NCBI GenBank assembly: GCA_020831845.1
Contig: JAFIFV010000155.1
Coordinates: forward strand, 1 to 47,126
DNA from: Ectothiorhodospiraceae bacterium
GTDB lineage: Bacteria > Pseudomonadota > Gammaproteobacteria > Nitrococcales > Aquisalimonadaceae
Length of the DNA: 47,126 bases
Direction: 5' to 3'
Below, piece by piece: positions 26,267 through 38,911 of this stretch (positions within the stretch are counted from its first letter, which is position 1; each line of letters begins with the position of its first letter). The translations under genes were made by a program, and so were the position numbers. A model generated the notes under the pieces. It searched no databases and had not been told where the DNA came from. It saw only the letters and a program-made list of their open reading frames with translations.

Positions 26267-27323
26267 TCTCTCTCTCCAGGGGGAGCCAGATGGTAAATAC
26301 GGTATGACCGGGTTCGCTCCAGCACTCGATGAGACCGCCGTGCTGGTTGACCAGGGTCTGGGCTATGGACAGTCCCAGCCCGGTTCCTTCCGGCCGGGAC
26401 GTCACCATCGGGTAGAAGATCCGGTCCATCATTTCCGGTGGTATACCCGGACCAGAATCAACGATGTCGATACGCGCCACCAGTTTGTGGGTGACGTCGG
26501 AAATCGTGAACTGGCGCTGGGTCCGGGTTCGCAACGTGATGCGACCCACTTCCCCCACCGCCTGCAGGGCATTGCGCACGATGTTCAGTGTCGCCTGGAT
26601 GAGCTGGTTGCTCTCCGCCATCAGCGGCGGTATGGAGGGGTCGTAGTCGCGCTCTATGGTGACGCCCGACGGAGCCTCCGCCTCTACCAGCTGCCGCACG
26701 CGCTCCAGGATTTCGTGAATGTTGATCTTGCGCTTGTTGGGCCGGCTGTTCGGTCCCAGCATTCCATTGACCAGCGTGCGCAGGCGGTCCGCCTCCTTGA
26801 TGATGACCTGCGTGTACTCCTTCAACTCGACATCATTGAGTTCCCGCTCCAGCAATTGCGCGGCTCCACGCAGACCGCCCAGCGGGTTCTTGATCTCGTG
26901 GGCAAGCCCACGAAGCAGATGGCGTGTGGCCTGGTTCTGACTGATCAGGTGCTGTTCCCGGGTGATGCGCAGCCGCCGGTCCAGGTGCGCCAGTTCCAGC
27001 AGCACGTCGCCGTCCGTCAGCGGCGTAACGGCCACGTCGACGGTGATATAGCGACCAACGGAGACTTCCAGCCGACGCTCCCGCTCGGTGAACGCCTCGC
27101 CGCTCTCCAGACCCTGCTGCGCGGCACGCTCGAGCAGCTTACCTGCCGGCGAGATCGCGGACAGCTTCTGTCCGGTCACCTGACGGGTGCTGATGGCGAA
27201 CAACGCTTGTGCGGCGGGGTTGATGAAGCGGACGCAAAGCGATTCGTCCATCAGCAATACCGCGGAACTCAGGTTCTCGATGACCCGCTGAACCAAGGCT
27301 GGATTAGTGTCTGTGGGGACCAT
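26256..27323 (-). CDS. ntrB: Nitrogen regulation histidine kinase NtrB
   Basis: Cytoplasmic bifunctional kinase/phosphatase for NtrC, controlled by PII. The 355-residue protein has a PAS domain (about 10-125), the phosphoacceptor H142 in GLAHEIKNPLGGLRGAAQLL, and ATPase motifs NIVRNALQAVG, DSGPGIP and GTGLGLSIAQTLVNQHGG. The ATG at 27323 lacks a clear ribosome-binding site, and a sigma54-like promoter lies so close that the message could be nearly leaderless; a TTG at codon 10 is an alternative start. Confidence 0.95.
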   Translation of the reverse strand: MVPTDTNPALVQRVIENLSSAVLLMDESLCVRFINPAAQALFAISTRQVTGQKLSAISPAGKLLERAAQQGLESGEAFTERERRLEVSVGRYITVDVAVTPLTDGDVLLELAHLDRRLRITREQHLISQNQATRHLLRGLAHEIKNPLGGLRGAAQLLERELNDVELKEYTQVIIKEADRLRTLVNGMLGPNSRPNKRKINIHEILERVRQLVEAEAPSGVTIERDYDPSIPPLMAESNQLIQATLNIVRNALQAVGEVGRITLRTRTQRQFTISDVTHKLVARIDIVDSGPGIPPEMMDRIFYPMVTSRPEGTGLGLSIAQTLVNQHGGLIECWSEPGHTVFTIWLPLERENGG

Positions 27324-27335
27324 ATCTGTTAGTAA

Positions 27336-27350
27336 GCAAAAACCAAACCA
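27336..27350 (-). promoter_or_regulatory. Candidate sigma54 promoter of ntrBC
   Basis: On the minus strand TGGTTTGGTTTTTGC has GG and GC at exact -24/-12 spacing and a good TTTTGC -12 element. The predicted start would be at about 27324, next to the ntrB ATG. NtrC-type palindromes lie about 150 and 190 bp upstream. Confidence 0.4.
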
Positions 27351-27470
27351 TCGGCGTGCGTGACCCCGTCAGGCGCGTTCGTTCCACTGCCATTGCCTTT
27401 ACCACAAGGCTCTACGCTGGGCGGTCGTGGTGCACGCTTATACAAAGCAAAGAAAGGGAATCGGTACTAT

Positions 27471-27519
27471 GCACCAAAAGAGTGCGCCCCGCACGAGTTT
27501 GGAGCACCCAGATCGGTGC
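27471..27519. promoter_or_regulatory. NtrC-type enhancer sites upstream of ntrB
   Basis: GCACCAAAAGAGTGC (27471-27485) fits the NtrC pattern GCACY-N5-RGTGC. GCACCCAGATCGGTGC (27504-27519) has the same half-sites with a 6-bp spacer. Their centres are about 33 bp apart, close to three helical turns. They imply autoregulation of ntrBC. Confidence 0.6.
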
Positions 27520-27526
27520 GTCGCGG

Positions 27527-28048
27527 TCAGCGATTGGGGAAAAGCCGGGAGGCTTGATGCATGTAGAAGGTGCTCGATTCGGATTCCGCGACGATACGGC
27601 CACCGGAGCCGAGCACCCGCACCTTGAGATGATGCTCGCCGCGGTGCACGTTCTCCAGTTGAAAGCGGTTGGTGCGGCCGCGAGCCACGGGTTCACCGTC
27701 GAGCAGCAACTCGACCTCGTGACCAGGGCGCAGTTCGGGGCTCAGTGCGACCATGACCTGAACCAGCCCCTGATTGTCACGCACTGTACCCTCGTGCGGT
27801 GGATCGGCGATGGCCAGTCGCGTGTAGGAAGGGCGTTCCTCCTGCTGCTCCGCGGATGCCCTGCTACGGGCAGGGGGCGTCGAGGGGGTCTGATAGGATG
27901 AAGGGGCCTGGACATCCACGCGTTCGGAACCAGCCTGCTCCCGGTCACTGAACGACACGTTGCCGTCGGCATCCACATGCCGATAGATCTGTGCCCCGAG
28001 GGCGAGCGGAAAGCACAGGACCAACAGCAGCAGCAGACGCATTTTCAT
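27527..28048 (-). CDS. DUF4124 domain-containing periplasmic protein
   Basis: A 173-residue exported protein. After the signal peptide (MKMRLLLLLVLCFPLALGA) comes the DUF4124 motif QIYRHVDADGNVSFSDRE, a Pro/Ser/Arg-rich linker, and a C-terminal beta-rich domain (LVQVMVALSPELRPGHEVELLLDGEPVARG to HHLKVRVLGSGG) resembling an Ig-like fold. The family often sits between glnA and ntrBC in gammaproteobacteria, but its function is unknown. ATG 28048 follows TGGAG and gives a normal signal peptide; the frame extends to 28093 without better support. Confidence 0.88.
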   Translation of the reverse strand: MKMRLLLLLVLCFPLALGAQIYRHVDADGNVSFSDREQAGSERVDVQAPSSYQTPSTPPARSRASAEQQEERPSYTRLAIADPPHEGTVRDNQGLVQVMVALSPELRPGHEVELLLDGEPVARGRTNRFQLENVHRGEHHLKVRVLGSGGRIVAESESSTFYMHQASRLFPNR

Positions 28049-28120
28049 GGCTCCAATGTAGTGCAGCTCCCTTCTTGCCACAATAGACAACAATCAGCCC
28101 GGGAATTGTTCGCCGTTCAT

Positions 28121-28150
28121 AAAAAAAGAGGGCCCGTTCGTCGGGCCCTC
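28121..28150 (-). terminator. Rho-independent terminator of glnA
   Basis: GAGGGCCCG (28128-28136) pairs perfectly with CGGGCCCTC (28142-28150) around TTCGT. On the minus strand the hairpin is followed by seven T residues (A at 28121-28127). It lies 40 nt past the glnA stop. Confidence 0.9.
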
Positions 28151-28190
28151 CGGTTAGCGGGACGGCGAAGGCCGTCCTGGGCTTCAGCCC

Positions 28191-29606
28191 TCAGACGCTG
28201 TAGTACATGTCGAATTCCACCGGGTGGGTGGTCATCCGCAGACGCTGCACCTCATCCATCTTCAGCTCGATGTAGGCGTCGATGGCATCATCGGTGAACA
28301 CACCGCCCTTGGTCAGGAACTCGCGGTCCTTGTCCAGCGCGTCCAGGGCTTCCTCGAGGTCGAACGCGACCTTCGGGATGTCCTTTTCCTCTTCCGGGGG
28401 CAGGTCGTACAGATCCTTGTCCATGGCCTCGCCAGGGTGGATCTTGTTCTGGATGCCGTCGAGACCGGCCATCAGCATCGCGGTGAAGGCGAAGTACGGG
28501 TTGCCGGTGGAATCCGGGAACCGCACCTCAATGCGGCGCGCCTTCGGGTTGGAGATCCAGGGAATCCGGATGGACGCGGAGCGGTTGCGGGCGGAGTAGG
28601 CCAGCAGTACAGGAGCTTCAAAGCCCGGAACCAGGCGCTTGTAGCTGTTGGTGGACGCATTGGTGAACGCATTCAGCGCCTTGGCATGCTTGATGATGCC
28701 ACCGATGTAGTACAGAGCAGTCTCGGACAGGCCACCATACTGGTCACCGGAGAACTGGTTCTCGCCGTCCTTGGAGAAGGACTGGTGAACGTGCATGCCG
28801 TTGCCGTTGTCGCCCACCAGCGGCTTCGGCATGAAGGTCGCCGTCTTGCCGTAGGCGGAGGCCACGTTATGCACGACGTACTTCAGCTTCTGCACTTCGT
28901 CGGCCTTCTTCACCAGCGTGTTGAACTTCACGCCGATTTCGCACTGACCCGCGGTGGCCACCTCGTGATGGTGCACCTCGACTTCCAGGCCCATTTCTTC
29001 CATCGCCAGGCACATGGAGGTGCGGATGTCGTGCAGCGAATCCACCGGGGGAACGGGGAAATAGCCGCCCTTCACCTTGGGACGATGGCCCATGTTGCCA
29101 TCTTCATAGACGCGCTCGGAGTTCCAGCCGGCTTCCTCGGAGTCGATCTTGTAGAAGGTGCCGCTGATATCGGCGCCGAAGCGCACATCATCGAACACGA
29201 AGAATTCAGGCTCCGGGCCGAAGAATGCGGTATCGCCCAGGCCGGTGGACTTCAGGTAAGCCTCGGCACGCTTGGCGATGGAGCGCGGGTCGCGCTCGTA
29301 GCCCTGCATGGTGTTCGGCTCGATGATATCGCAGGTGATGTTGATGGTCGGCTCGTCGAAGAACGGATCCAGCGTGGCGGTGTCCGGATCCGGCATCAGG
29401 ATCATGTCGGACTCGTTGATGCCCTTCCAGCCCGCGATGGAGGAGCCATCGAACATCTTGCCGTCCTCGAAGGTTTCCTCTTCAACGGTGGATGCCGGCA
29501 CGGTCACGTGCTGTTCCTTGCCCTTGGTATCGGTGAAGCGGAAGTCGACGAATTTGATGTTTTCGTCTTTGATCATGTTGAGAATGTCAGCTGCAGTGCG
29601 GGACAT
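28191..29606 (-). CDS. glnA: Glutamine synthetase type I
   Basis: Dodecameric enzyme that condenses glutamate and ammonia with ATP. The 471-residue product has [39 protein letters not shown] (ammonia/glutamate site) and the ATP-site block [37 protein letters not shown] contains Tyr400, the site adenylylated by GlnE. ATG 29606 follows GGAGG. Transcription is probably from a sigma54 promoter with NtrC enhancer sites, and ends at the strong terminator downstream, so it is separate from the DUF4124 and ntrBC genes. Confidence 0.98.
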   Translation of the reverse strand: MSRTAADILNMIKDENIKFVDFRFTDTKGKEQHVTVPASTVEEETFEDGKMFDGSSIAGWKGINESDMILMPDPDTATLDPFFDEPTINITCDIIEPNTMQGYERDPRSIAKRAEAYLKSTGLGDTAFFGPEPEFFVFDDVRFGADISGTFYKIDSEEAGWNSERVYEDGNMGHRPKVKGGYFPVPPVDSLHDIRTSMCLAMEEMGLEVEVHHHEVATAGQCEIGVKFNTLVKKADEVQKLKYVVHNVASAYGKTATFMPKPLVGDNGNGMHVHQSFSKDGENQFSGDQYGGLSETALYYIGGIIKHAKALNAFTNASTNSYKRLVPGFEAPVLLAYSARNRSASIRIPWISNPKARRIEVRFPDSTGNPYFAFTAMLMAGLDGIQNKIHPGEAMDKDLYDLPPEEEKDIPKVAFDLEEALDALDKDREFLTKGGVFTDDAIDAYIELKMDEVQRLRMTTHPVEFDMYYSV

Positions 29607-29657
29607 GCCTAACCTCCAGTTGGGTCGAGACGTCAATGCGAATTCCACTCCGGAAAA

Positions 29658-29672
29658 GCAGAAACCATGCCA
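29658..29672 (-). promoter_or_regulatory. Sigma54 promoter of glnA
   Basis: On the minus strand TGGCATGGTTTCTGC fits TGGCAC-N5-TTGC with two mismatches and exact GG/GC spacing. The predicted start at about 29646 leaves a 39-nt leader with a GGAGG site. Confidence 0.7.
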
Positions 29673-29694
29673 GCACCAAAATACAGCAGTTTAC

Positions 29695-29783
29695 GGGCCC
29701 AAGTGGTGCAAACAAGGCTAAAAAACGCATACAGAGCGCACTAAAATAGTGCAATCAAAGAGAGGAGCGCACCATAATCGGGC
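29695..29783. promoter_or_regulatory. NtrC-type enhancer sites upstream of glnA
   Basis: GCACTAAAATAGTGC (29738-29752) is a perfect palindromic match to the NtrC consensus, centred about 99 bp upstream of the predicted start. A weaker site GCACCATAATCGGGC (29769-29783) is 31 bp further up, the same helical spacing as the two E. coli glnA enhancer sites. A third half-site (GGTGC, 29705-29709) lies nearer the promoter. Confidence 0.65.
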
Positions 29784-29907
29784 ATTCAGGCCCGGGCGCC
29801 TCCTCCATAGCTGTGAATGGTATACGTCCTGCGCGGTTTTGCCAGCCCTTTGGAAACCATCGGGCCGTCAGGCCTCTTGCCGGCTGACGAACGGCGTCGT
29901 GCCTCCG

Positions 29908-30408
29908 CTACTGCAGCAGCCGTTGCTCGGCCACGGCCTCTTCCGCCTCGAGCGCGCCGTCCACCCGCGCGTCCAGCGTCCGTAAGGCCTGCAGTACCGC
30001 AATCAGATCCGGATAACGCCGTGCCAGGTCGCCGTAGAGTGATTCCTCCGGTGTGTCGTCACTCTGGGCACGCCAGTGAAACGCGCCGCGCCCCAGGTCC
30101 ACGAAATACTGCAGCGCGACCCGGCGCCTGGCCGCCTGACCAGGAAACAGGCCAGCCAGGATCAGGCACTGGTCCCCCACATCCTGCAGGCGCTCCTGGC
30201 GTAGGCGTCCGGCGGAAAGCATGGCCTTCAGGTATCCCATGGCCATGACCCTGCGCACGAGGTCCGGCCGGCGCAGATAGCGCATCAGGAGGAATACCAG
30301 GTAGCTTTCACTGTCCTCCGACAGGTGTCGCCGGCTGCGCTCCTGTGCGTCCATCAGCAGGCCATGCCATTGGGCCGTGCTGGTGTACTGAACGATCAGT
30401 TCCGCCAT
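29908..30408 (-). CDS. Conserved hypothetical protein next to glyQ
   Basis: A 166-residue soluble, mostly helical protein that I recall as a conserved unknown in gammaproteobacteria but cannot name. Notable stretches are [19 protein letters not shown] (about 33-51), [38 protein letters not shown] (about 73-110) and a Glu/Ala-rich end. There is no signal peptide, membrane helix or recognisable catalytic motif. ATG 30408 is the natural start; the longer frame to 30480 has a poor N-terminus. It diverges from glyQ across about 236 bp. Confidence 0.75.
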   Translation of the reverse strand: MAELIVQYTSTAQWHGLLMDAQERSRRHLSEDSESYLVFLLMRYLRRPDLVRRVMAMGYLKAMLSAGRLRQERLQDVGDQCLILAGLFPGQAARRRVALQYFVDLGRGAFHWRAQSDDTPEESLYGDLARRYPDLIAVLQALRTLDARVDGALEAEEAVAEQRLLQ

Positions 30409-30550
30409 CGTTGTGTCACCTCGTTCATTCTTTTCGTTTGACACCACCGCGCGCGCCAAGTCACCGCATGTTTGCCGCACTCCCGACTCAGACTGCGCGA
30501 GGTATCGGCCGAAAACCGTTATCTATTCGGCATTTCCGCCGGCCGGCACC

Positions 30551-30581
30551 TTATACAAGGCGGCAGTTGACAAGGTATACT
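30551..30581 (+). promoter_or_regulatory. Candidate glyQS promoter
   Basis: TATACT (30576-30581) resembles a -10 box 63 nt before the glyQ start; the best upstream partner, TTATAC (30551-30556), has a long 19-bp spacer. A TTGACA at 30567 is too close to serve this -10. No T-box or glycine riboswitch structure is apparent. Confidence 0.3.
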
Positions 30582-30644
30582 CCCCGGCTGTCAGGCCGGC
30601 ACCGGGCGTGTTCCGGCGGCTCGGCACCTATCAGACGGTATAGC

Positions 30645-31595
30645 ATGGGGTGTGTCTTGGCTGAAGCAGCGGCGAACCGTAGCGGGCACGACGTCCAGAC
30701 CTTTCAGGGGCTGATTCTGGCGTTGCAGGAGTACTGGGCGGAGCAGGGTTGCGTGATCCTGCAGCCTCTGGACATGGAAGTTGGAGCCGGGACCTTCCAT
30801 CCCGCCACCTTCCTCCGCGCAGTCGGACCGGAACCCTGGAATGCGGCCTACGTTCAGCCTTCCCGGCGCCCCACCGACGGCCGCTACGGCGACAATCCCA
30901 ACCGGCTTCAGCACTACTACCAGTTCCAGGTGGTGATGAAACCCTCGCCACTGGATTTCCAGGAACTGTATCTGGGTTCGCTGCGCCACCTGGGGCTGGA
31001 TCTGAACGTCCACGACGTGCGCTTCGTCGAGGACAACTGGGAATCTCCCACGCTTGGCGCATGGGGGCTCGGCTGGGAAGTCTGGCTGAACGGCATGGAA
31101 ATCACCCAGTTCACCTATTTCCAGCAGGCCGGCGGGCTGGATTGCGAACCTGTGATGGGGGAGATCACCTATGGCCTCGAGCGGATCGCCATGTACCTGC
31201 AGGCAGTGGAGAGCGTCTACGATCTGGTCTGGACCCGCGGCACCGGCCGGTTGGTGACGTACGGCGATGTGTATCACCAGAACGAGGTGGAACAATCCGC
31301 CTACAACTTCGAGCATGCCGACACCGAGGCATTGTTCGCCTGGTTCGAGCAATGCGAGCGGGAAAGCCAGGCGCTGATTGAACGTGGCTTGCCGCTACCC
31401 GCCTACGAACAGTGCCTGAAGGCCTCCCACACGTTCAACCTGCTGGACGCCCGGCACGCCATCTCGGTTACCGAGCGGCAACGCTATATCCTCCGCGTAC
31501 GCGCCCTTGCGCGGGCCGTGGCGGAACTCTATTGCACGCGTCGCGAGGAGCTGGGCTTCCCACTGCTGCGGCAACAACAGGGAGACAAGGCATGA
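30645..31595 (+). CDS. glyQ: Glycine--tRNA ligase alpha subunit
   Basis: Catalytic subunit of the bacterial alpha2beta2 glycyl-tRNA synthetase. The 316-residue product has [79 protein letters not shown] and [31 protein letters not shown], both nearly invariant. The start is taken as ATG 30645; TTG 30657 four codons later, preceded by GGGGTG, is a possible alternative. It overlaps glyS by 4 bp (ATGA). Confidence 0.96.
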   Translation: MGCVLAEAAANRSGHDVQTFQGLILALQEYWAEQGCVILQPLDMEVGAGTFHPATFLRAVGPEPWNAAYVQPSRRPTDGRYGDNPNRLQHYYQFQVVMKPSPLDFQELYLGSLRHLGLDLNVHDVRFVEDNWESPTLGAWGLGWEVWLNGMEITQFTYFQQAGGLDCEPVMGEITYGLERIAMYLQAVESVYDLVWTRGTGRLVTYGDVYHQNEVEQSAYNFEHADTEALFAWFEQCERESQALIERGLPLPAYEQCLKASHTFNLLDARHAISVTERQRYILRVRALARAVAELYCTRREELGFPLLRQQQGDKA

Positions 31596-33703
31596 GCGGC
31601 ACCCGCGACCTGCTGGTGGAACTGGGCACCGAGGAATTGCCGCCAACAGCGCTGCGTGGCCTGAGGGATGCATTCCACCAGCACCTGATGCAATCCATCG
31701 ACAAGGCAGGCCTGGCGTTCTCCGGGCACCGTGCCTACGCCACTCCGCGCCGCCTGGCAGTGCTGGTGGAAGGGCTTCAGGAACGACAGGCGGATGAAAC
31801 CGTCGAGCGCCGCGGACCAGCGCTGCAGACCGCCTACGACGGAGAAGGAAAACTCACCAAGGCCGCTGAAGGCTTTGCCCGCTCCTGCGGCGTCGATCCC
31901 GGCGAACTGGACGTGCTCAGGACCGACAAGGGCGATTGGATGGTCTACCGCGGCGTTCGGGCGGGAAGAAGCGTCACCGAGCTGCTCCCGGAGATGGTGG
32001 AACAGGCGCTGAACCGACTGCCCATTCCGAAGCGTATGCGCTGGGGTGCCGGCCAGGCGAGTTTCGTGCGCCCGGTACATTGGCTGGTCCTGCTGTTCGG
32101 CGATGAAGTAATACCCGCCCGCATTCTCGGCATCGAGAGCGGCCGCCTCACTCGCGGTCATCGTTTCCATGCGCCGGAGCCCATCACACTGGATTCGCCG
32201 GCCGACTACGCCCGTGTACTGGAAGCCCAGGGCCACGTGATCGTCGATTTCGAACGTCGTCGCGAAATGGTCCGCCGGCAGGCGGAAGCAACAGCGGATG
32301 CATTGAACGGCAAGGCAATCATCGACGAAGACCTGCTGGACGAGGTCACTGCGTTGGTTGAATGGCCGGTCGCCATCTCCGGAACCTTCGAGGAACGCTT
32401 CCTGGACGTGCCGCCGGAGGCACTCATATCCAGCATGCAGGGGCACCAGAAGTACTTTCCGGTGGAGGATAGCCTCGGCCGGCTGATGCCGCGCTTCATC
32501 ACCATCGCCAATCTGGAGAGCAAGGACCCGCGGGAGGTGGCGAAGGGGAACGAGCGTGTAATCAGGCCGCGGCTGGCCGACGCCGCATTCTTCTGGGAGC
32601 AGGACCGCAAGCGTCCGCTCTCCGAACGTGTGCAGGGGCTGAAGGACATCATTTTCCAGCGCCGCCTCGGAACACTGCATGACCAGGCTTTGCGCGTCGC
32701 CGCCCTGGCCCGTCTGCTGGCAGAGGAGTTCCAGGTAGCCCCGTCCGCGGCAGAGCAGGCGGCAATGCTCGGCCGCTGTGACCTGTTGACCGAAATGGTC
32801 GGGGAGTTCCCCGAGCTACAGGGCGTGATGGGCCGCTATTACGCGATGCACGATGGACTCAAGGAGGGTATCCCCGAGGCGCTGGATGAGCAGTACAGTC
32901 CTCGTTTCGCCGGGGATACCATCGCCCGCTCTGCGCTGGGACAACTGCTGGCGGTGGCCTCCCGGGCCGACGTACTGACCGGCATCTTCGCCATCGGCCA
33001 GGCGCCCACCGGGGACAAGGATCCCTTCGCTCTGCGCCGTGCCGCCCTCGGGCTGATTCGGACACTGATCGAAGGCGAGCGCTCGCTGTCACTTCGCGCA
33101 TTGCTGGATGCCGCCGCCACACACCAACCGGATGACGTCAAGGCCATGGCGCGGGTGGACGAGGTGTTCGCCTTCTGCATGGAGCGCCTGAGAGGCTACT
33201 ACCACGAGCAGGGTTACCCGGCGGAGTTGTTCGAAGCAGTGCGCTCCACGGTGGTCGCCGACGCTGACGGAGACCTTCAACCAGTTGATAATCCTGTTGA
33301 TTTTGACAGGCGCCTGCGAGCCGTCGCGGACTTCCGCAAGCTGGAGGACGCCAGCAGCCTGGCAGCAGCGAACAAGCGGGTAATCAATATACTTCGCAAA
33401 GCCGAGTATCAGGGTGAAGCGGGACTTCCTCAGCCCGCGCTGTTTACGTCGGAGGAAGAGCGTCGCCTCTACGAGATCGTTCAGCCCCTGCGGGAGGAAG
33501 TACGGAAACTGGTCGGTGCCGGTGATTACAAAACAGCGCTGCGTCAGCTCGCCCGGGCCCGCGGCCCGGTGGACGCGTTCTTCGAACAGGTCATGGTGAT
33601 GGCGGAAGATCCGAAAGTCCGCGCCAACCGGCTAAGCCTGCTCCGGCAGCTGGCAGAGCTGTTCTCCAGCGTCGCGGATATCTCCAGGCTTTCACCAGCC
33701 TGA
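31592..33703 (+). CDS. glyS: Glycine--tRNA ligase beta subunit
   Basis: tRNA-recognition subunit of glycyl-tRNA synthetase, 703 residues. [13 protein letters not shown] at the N-terminus, RFMRWGAG-type block ([22 protein letters not shown]), QGHQKYFPV and [21 protein letters not shown], an HD-like region ([25 protein letters not shown]), and a C-terminal anticodon-binding domain ([25 protein letters not shown]) are all family features. The ATGA overlap with glyQ ensures coupled synthesis of the two chains. Confidence 0.97.
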   Translation: MSGTRDLLVELGTEELPPTALRGLRDAFHQHLMQSIDKAGLAFSGHRAYATPRRLAVLVEGLQERQADETVERRGPALQTAYDGEGKLTKAAEGFARSCGVDPGELDVLRTDKGDWMVYRGVRAGRSVTELLPEMVEQALNRLPIPKRMRWGAGQASFVRPVHWLVLLFGDEVIPARILGIESGRLTRGHRFHAPEPITLDSPADYARVLEAQGHVIVDFERRREMVRRQAEATADALNGKAIIDEDLLDEVTALVEWPVAISGTFEERFLDVPPEALISSMQGHQKYFPVEDSLGRLMPRFITIANLESKDPREVAKGNERVIRPRLADAAFFWEQDRKRPLSERVQGLKDIIFQRRLGTLHDQALRVAALARLLAEEFQVAPSAAEQAAMLGRCDLLTEMVGEFPELQGVMGRYYAMHDGLKEGIPEALDEQYSPRFAGDTIARSALGQLLAVASRADVLTGIFAIGQAPTGDKDPFALRRAALGLIRTLIEGERSLSLRALLDAAATHQPDDVKAMARVDEVFAFCMERLRGYYHEQGYPAELFEAVRSTVVADADGDLQPVDNPVDFDRRLRAVADFRKLEDASSLAAANKRVINILRKAEYQGEAGLPQPALFTSEEERRLYEIVQPLREEVRKLVGAGDYKTALRQLARARGPVDAFFEQVMVMAEDPKVRANRLSLLRQLAELFSSVADISRLSPA

Positions 33704-33710
33704 GTGCACC

Positions 33711-34253
33711 ATGCCGGCAATCATGCTTGATCGGGACGGCGTCATTAACGTGGACTCCGTCCATTTCATTCGGCGCCTGGAGGAATGGGAGCCCATTCCC
33801 GGCAGTATCGAGGCGATTGCCAGGCTTTCCCGCGCCGGCTGGACGGTCGCTGTCTGCACCAACCAATCCGGGCTGGCCCGCGGGTATTTCGACCAGGATA
33901 CGCTGGATGCCATGCACAGAAAGCTACATGACCTCGTCCGGGCCCATGGCGGTGAGGTGCATGGGATCTATGTTTGCCCCCACGGGCCCGACGATAACTG
34001 CGAGTGCCGGAAGCCCAGAGCCGGGCTGCTGGTCCAGGCGGCCGCCGAACTCGGCTTCTCCCTGCCGGGCACGCCATTCATCGGTGATTCCGCCAGAGAC
34101 CTGCAGGCGGCCAGCAGCGTGCGGGCCCGTCCCATCCTCGTGCTGACCGGCAAAGGGCATCACACCCTGGCCACCAACCCCCAGGCCGAGCACTATAACG
34201 ACCTGAGCGAAGCCGCTGAAGTGCTGCTGGCTGAACAGCAGGCCGCTCGCTGA
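33711..34253 (+). CDS. gmhB: D-glycero-beta-D-manno-heptose-1,7-bisphosphate 7-phosphatase
   Basis: HAD-superfamily phosphatase that makes heptose-1-phosphate for the lipopolysaccharide inner core. In the 180-residue product D7 and D9 (MLDRDGVIN) are the catalytic pair, CTNQSGLARG is motif II, and the Zn-binding loop C89-x-H91...C97-x-C99 (CPHGPDDNCECRKP) is complete, marking GmhB rather than histidinol phosphatase. FIGDSARDLQAA is motif IV. It starts 7 nt after glyS, an order also found near the Pseudomonas origin. Confidence 0.94.
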   Translation: MPAIMLDRDGVINVDSVHFIRRLEEWEPIPGSIEAIARLSRAGWTVAVCTNQSGLARGYFDQDTLDAMHRKLHDLVRAHGGEVHGIYVCPHGPDDNCECRKPRAGLLVQAAAELGFSLPGTPFIGDSARDLQAASSVRARPILVLTGKGHHTLATNPQAEHYNDLSEAAEVLLAEQQAAR

Positions 34254-34367
34254 CCTCCGGACCTCGCCTCCTACGCCAGATGTGCATCATAATGGCAACA
34301 GCACACCGTTAGCTGATCCAAAGGCTGACGGAAGAATAATTCCTTTCAAAAGGAGGAGACAGACACC

Positions 34368-35165
34368 TTGGCTTCAAAATCCCCCTCCCGGGTCGCGCTG
34401 GAGCGTCCCCTTGCACAGCGCTTGCTGGCGTGGCCTCGATCCATCGTCTGGTCCGTGGGTGCGCTCGCTGCCACGCTGCTGTTCGGGACGATCGGCATAC
34501 TCCTGGCCATGTTGCTCCCTTACCGCAAGCGCTACTGGTTCTTTACCCAGTGGAGCTTCTTTCTCCTCTGGCTTGCTCGCGTTGTCTGCGGCATCCGTTA
34601 CACCGTGGAGGGGACGGAGAACGTGCCGACGGAGCCCTGCATCGTTATGTGCAAGCACCAGTCCGCATGGGAAACGCTGGCTACGCAGTACTGGTTCAAT
34701 CCGCAAACCTGGGTTCTGAAGAAGGAACTCATCAGTCTGCCGATGATCGGCTGGGCGCTCCGGCTACTGAATCCGATCGCGATCGATCGCGGCGCCCGCA
34801 AGGAGGCTGTCCAGCAGATGCTCGAACAGGGCGTGGAGCGTCTAAAGGGGGGACGCTGGATCATCATATTCCCCGAAGGCACCCGAGTTCCCGCCGGACA
34901 GACCGGCAGATACCGGCGGGGAGGAGCGATTCTATCGGTGGAAACCGGAACGCCGATTATACCCGTAGCACATAACGCTGGAGAGATGTGGCCGCGCAAC
35001 TCCTTCCTGAAGTATCCGGGAGAGGTGAAAGTGCGTATTGGTCCACCCATTCTTCCGGGCGATCGCGACGGGGAAGCGGTGCTCGCGGAGGTCAAGCACT
35101 GGATCGAAACCAACGCACGTGAGGTGAGCCGGGTTTACCAGGATGACGGGGACCAGAAGAACTGA
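34368..35165 (+). CDS. 1-acylglycerol-3-phosphate acyltransferase family protein (PlsC-like)
   Basis: A 265-residue inner-membrane acyltransferase. Two hydrophobic helices (about 26-50 and 60-76) precede the acyltransferase domain. The catalytic motif reads HQSAWE (H97 to E102), that is HX4E rather than the classic HX4D; IFPEGTR (about 167-173) and PIIPVAHNAG are present. The HX4E form is, from memory, shared by the subfamily beside gmhB and gyrB in Pseudomonas (LptA/OlsA-like). It likely acylates lysophosphatidate or a related lipid. The start is a TTG at 34368, 11 nt after a perfect AGGAGG. Confidence 0.88.
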   Translation: MASKSPSRVALERPLAQRLLAWPRSIVWSVGALAATLLFGTIGILLAMLLPYRKRYWFFTQWSFFLLWLARVVCGIRYTVEGTENVPTEPCIVMCKHQSAWETLATQYWFNPQTWVLKKELISLPMIGWALRLLNPIAIDRGARKEAVQQMLEQGVERLKGGRWIIIFPEGTRVPAGQTGRYRRGGAILSVETGTPIIPVAHNAGEMWPRNSFLKYPGEVKVRIGPPILPGDRDGEAVLAEVKHWIETNAREVSRVYQDDGDQKN

Positions 35166-35181
35166 TGTTCCACGTGGAACA
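35166..35181. promoter_or_regulatory. parS centromere site 1
   Basis: TGTTCCACGTGGAACA is an exact 16-bp palindrome of the bacterial parS consensus bound by ParB. It begins at the base after the acyltransferase stop codon. Confidence 0.92.
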
Positions 35182-35222
35182 AACGGGCTACGACTGTTTC
35201 AACCGGCCAGGTCCGCCGATGG

Positions 35223-35238
35223 TGTTCCACGTGGAACA
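35223..35238. promoter_or_regulatory. parS centromere site 2
   Basis: Second exact copy of the parS palindrome, 57 bp from site 1, between the convergent acyltransferase and gyrB genes. It abuts the shared terminator. Confidence 0.92.
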
Positions 35239-35240
35239 AA

Positions 35241-35264
35241 AAAACCGGGGGTTTCCCCGGTTTT
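35241..35264. terminator. Bidirectional terminator between the acyltransferase gene and gyrB
   Basis: AAAACCGGGG (35241-35250) pairs with CCCCGGTTTT (35255-35264) around GTTT, with an A-run before it and a T-rich stretch after it, so it can stop transcripts from both sides. Confidence 0.88.
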
Positions 35265-35282
35265 CTTGGTTGCGGATGAGAA

Positions 35283-38793
<3,511 letters not shown>

Positions 38794-38911
38794 GCTGTCC
38801 TTCAGCCCACCCCACATCGGGGTGCTGTGCCAGAGAAACAGTCGAGGGTACGCCAGGTTCTGGCCGACAAGCCTCGCCGGACCCAGTCATGTAAATCCAC
38901 CAACACCTGCC

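Larger units (their letters stand above)
29607..29907. other. Intergenic regulatory region upstream of glnA
   Basis: This 301-bp gap carries the sigma54-like promoter (29658-29672) and two or three NtrC-type sites. The remainder, about 29785-29907, is the downstream end of the neighbouring minus-strand gene; no T-run terminator or further gene is evident there. Confidence 0.6.

Noticed and set aside
28224..29612. Long plus-strand open frame (about 460 codons) opposite glnA
   Set aside because: It mirrors the codon pattern of glnA; the translation is His/Val/Gly-rich with no domain, and glnA itself is unmistakable.
30409..30644. T-box or glycine riboswitch before glyQ
   Set aside because: No specifier or antiterminator motifs; proteobacterial glyQS rarely uses these.
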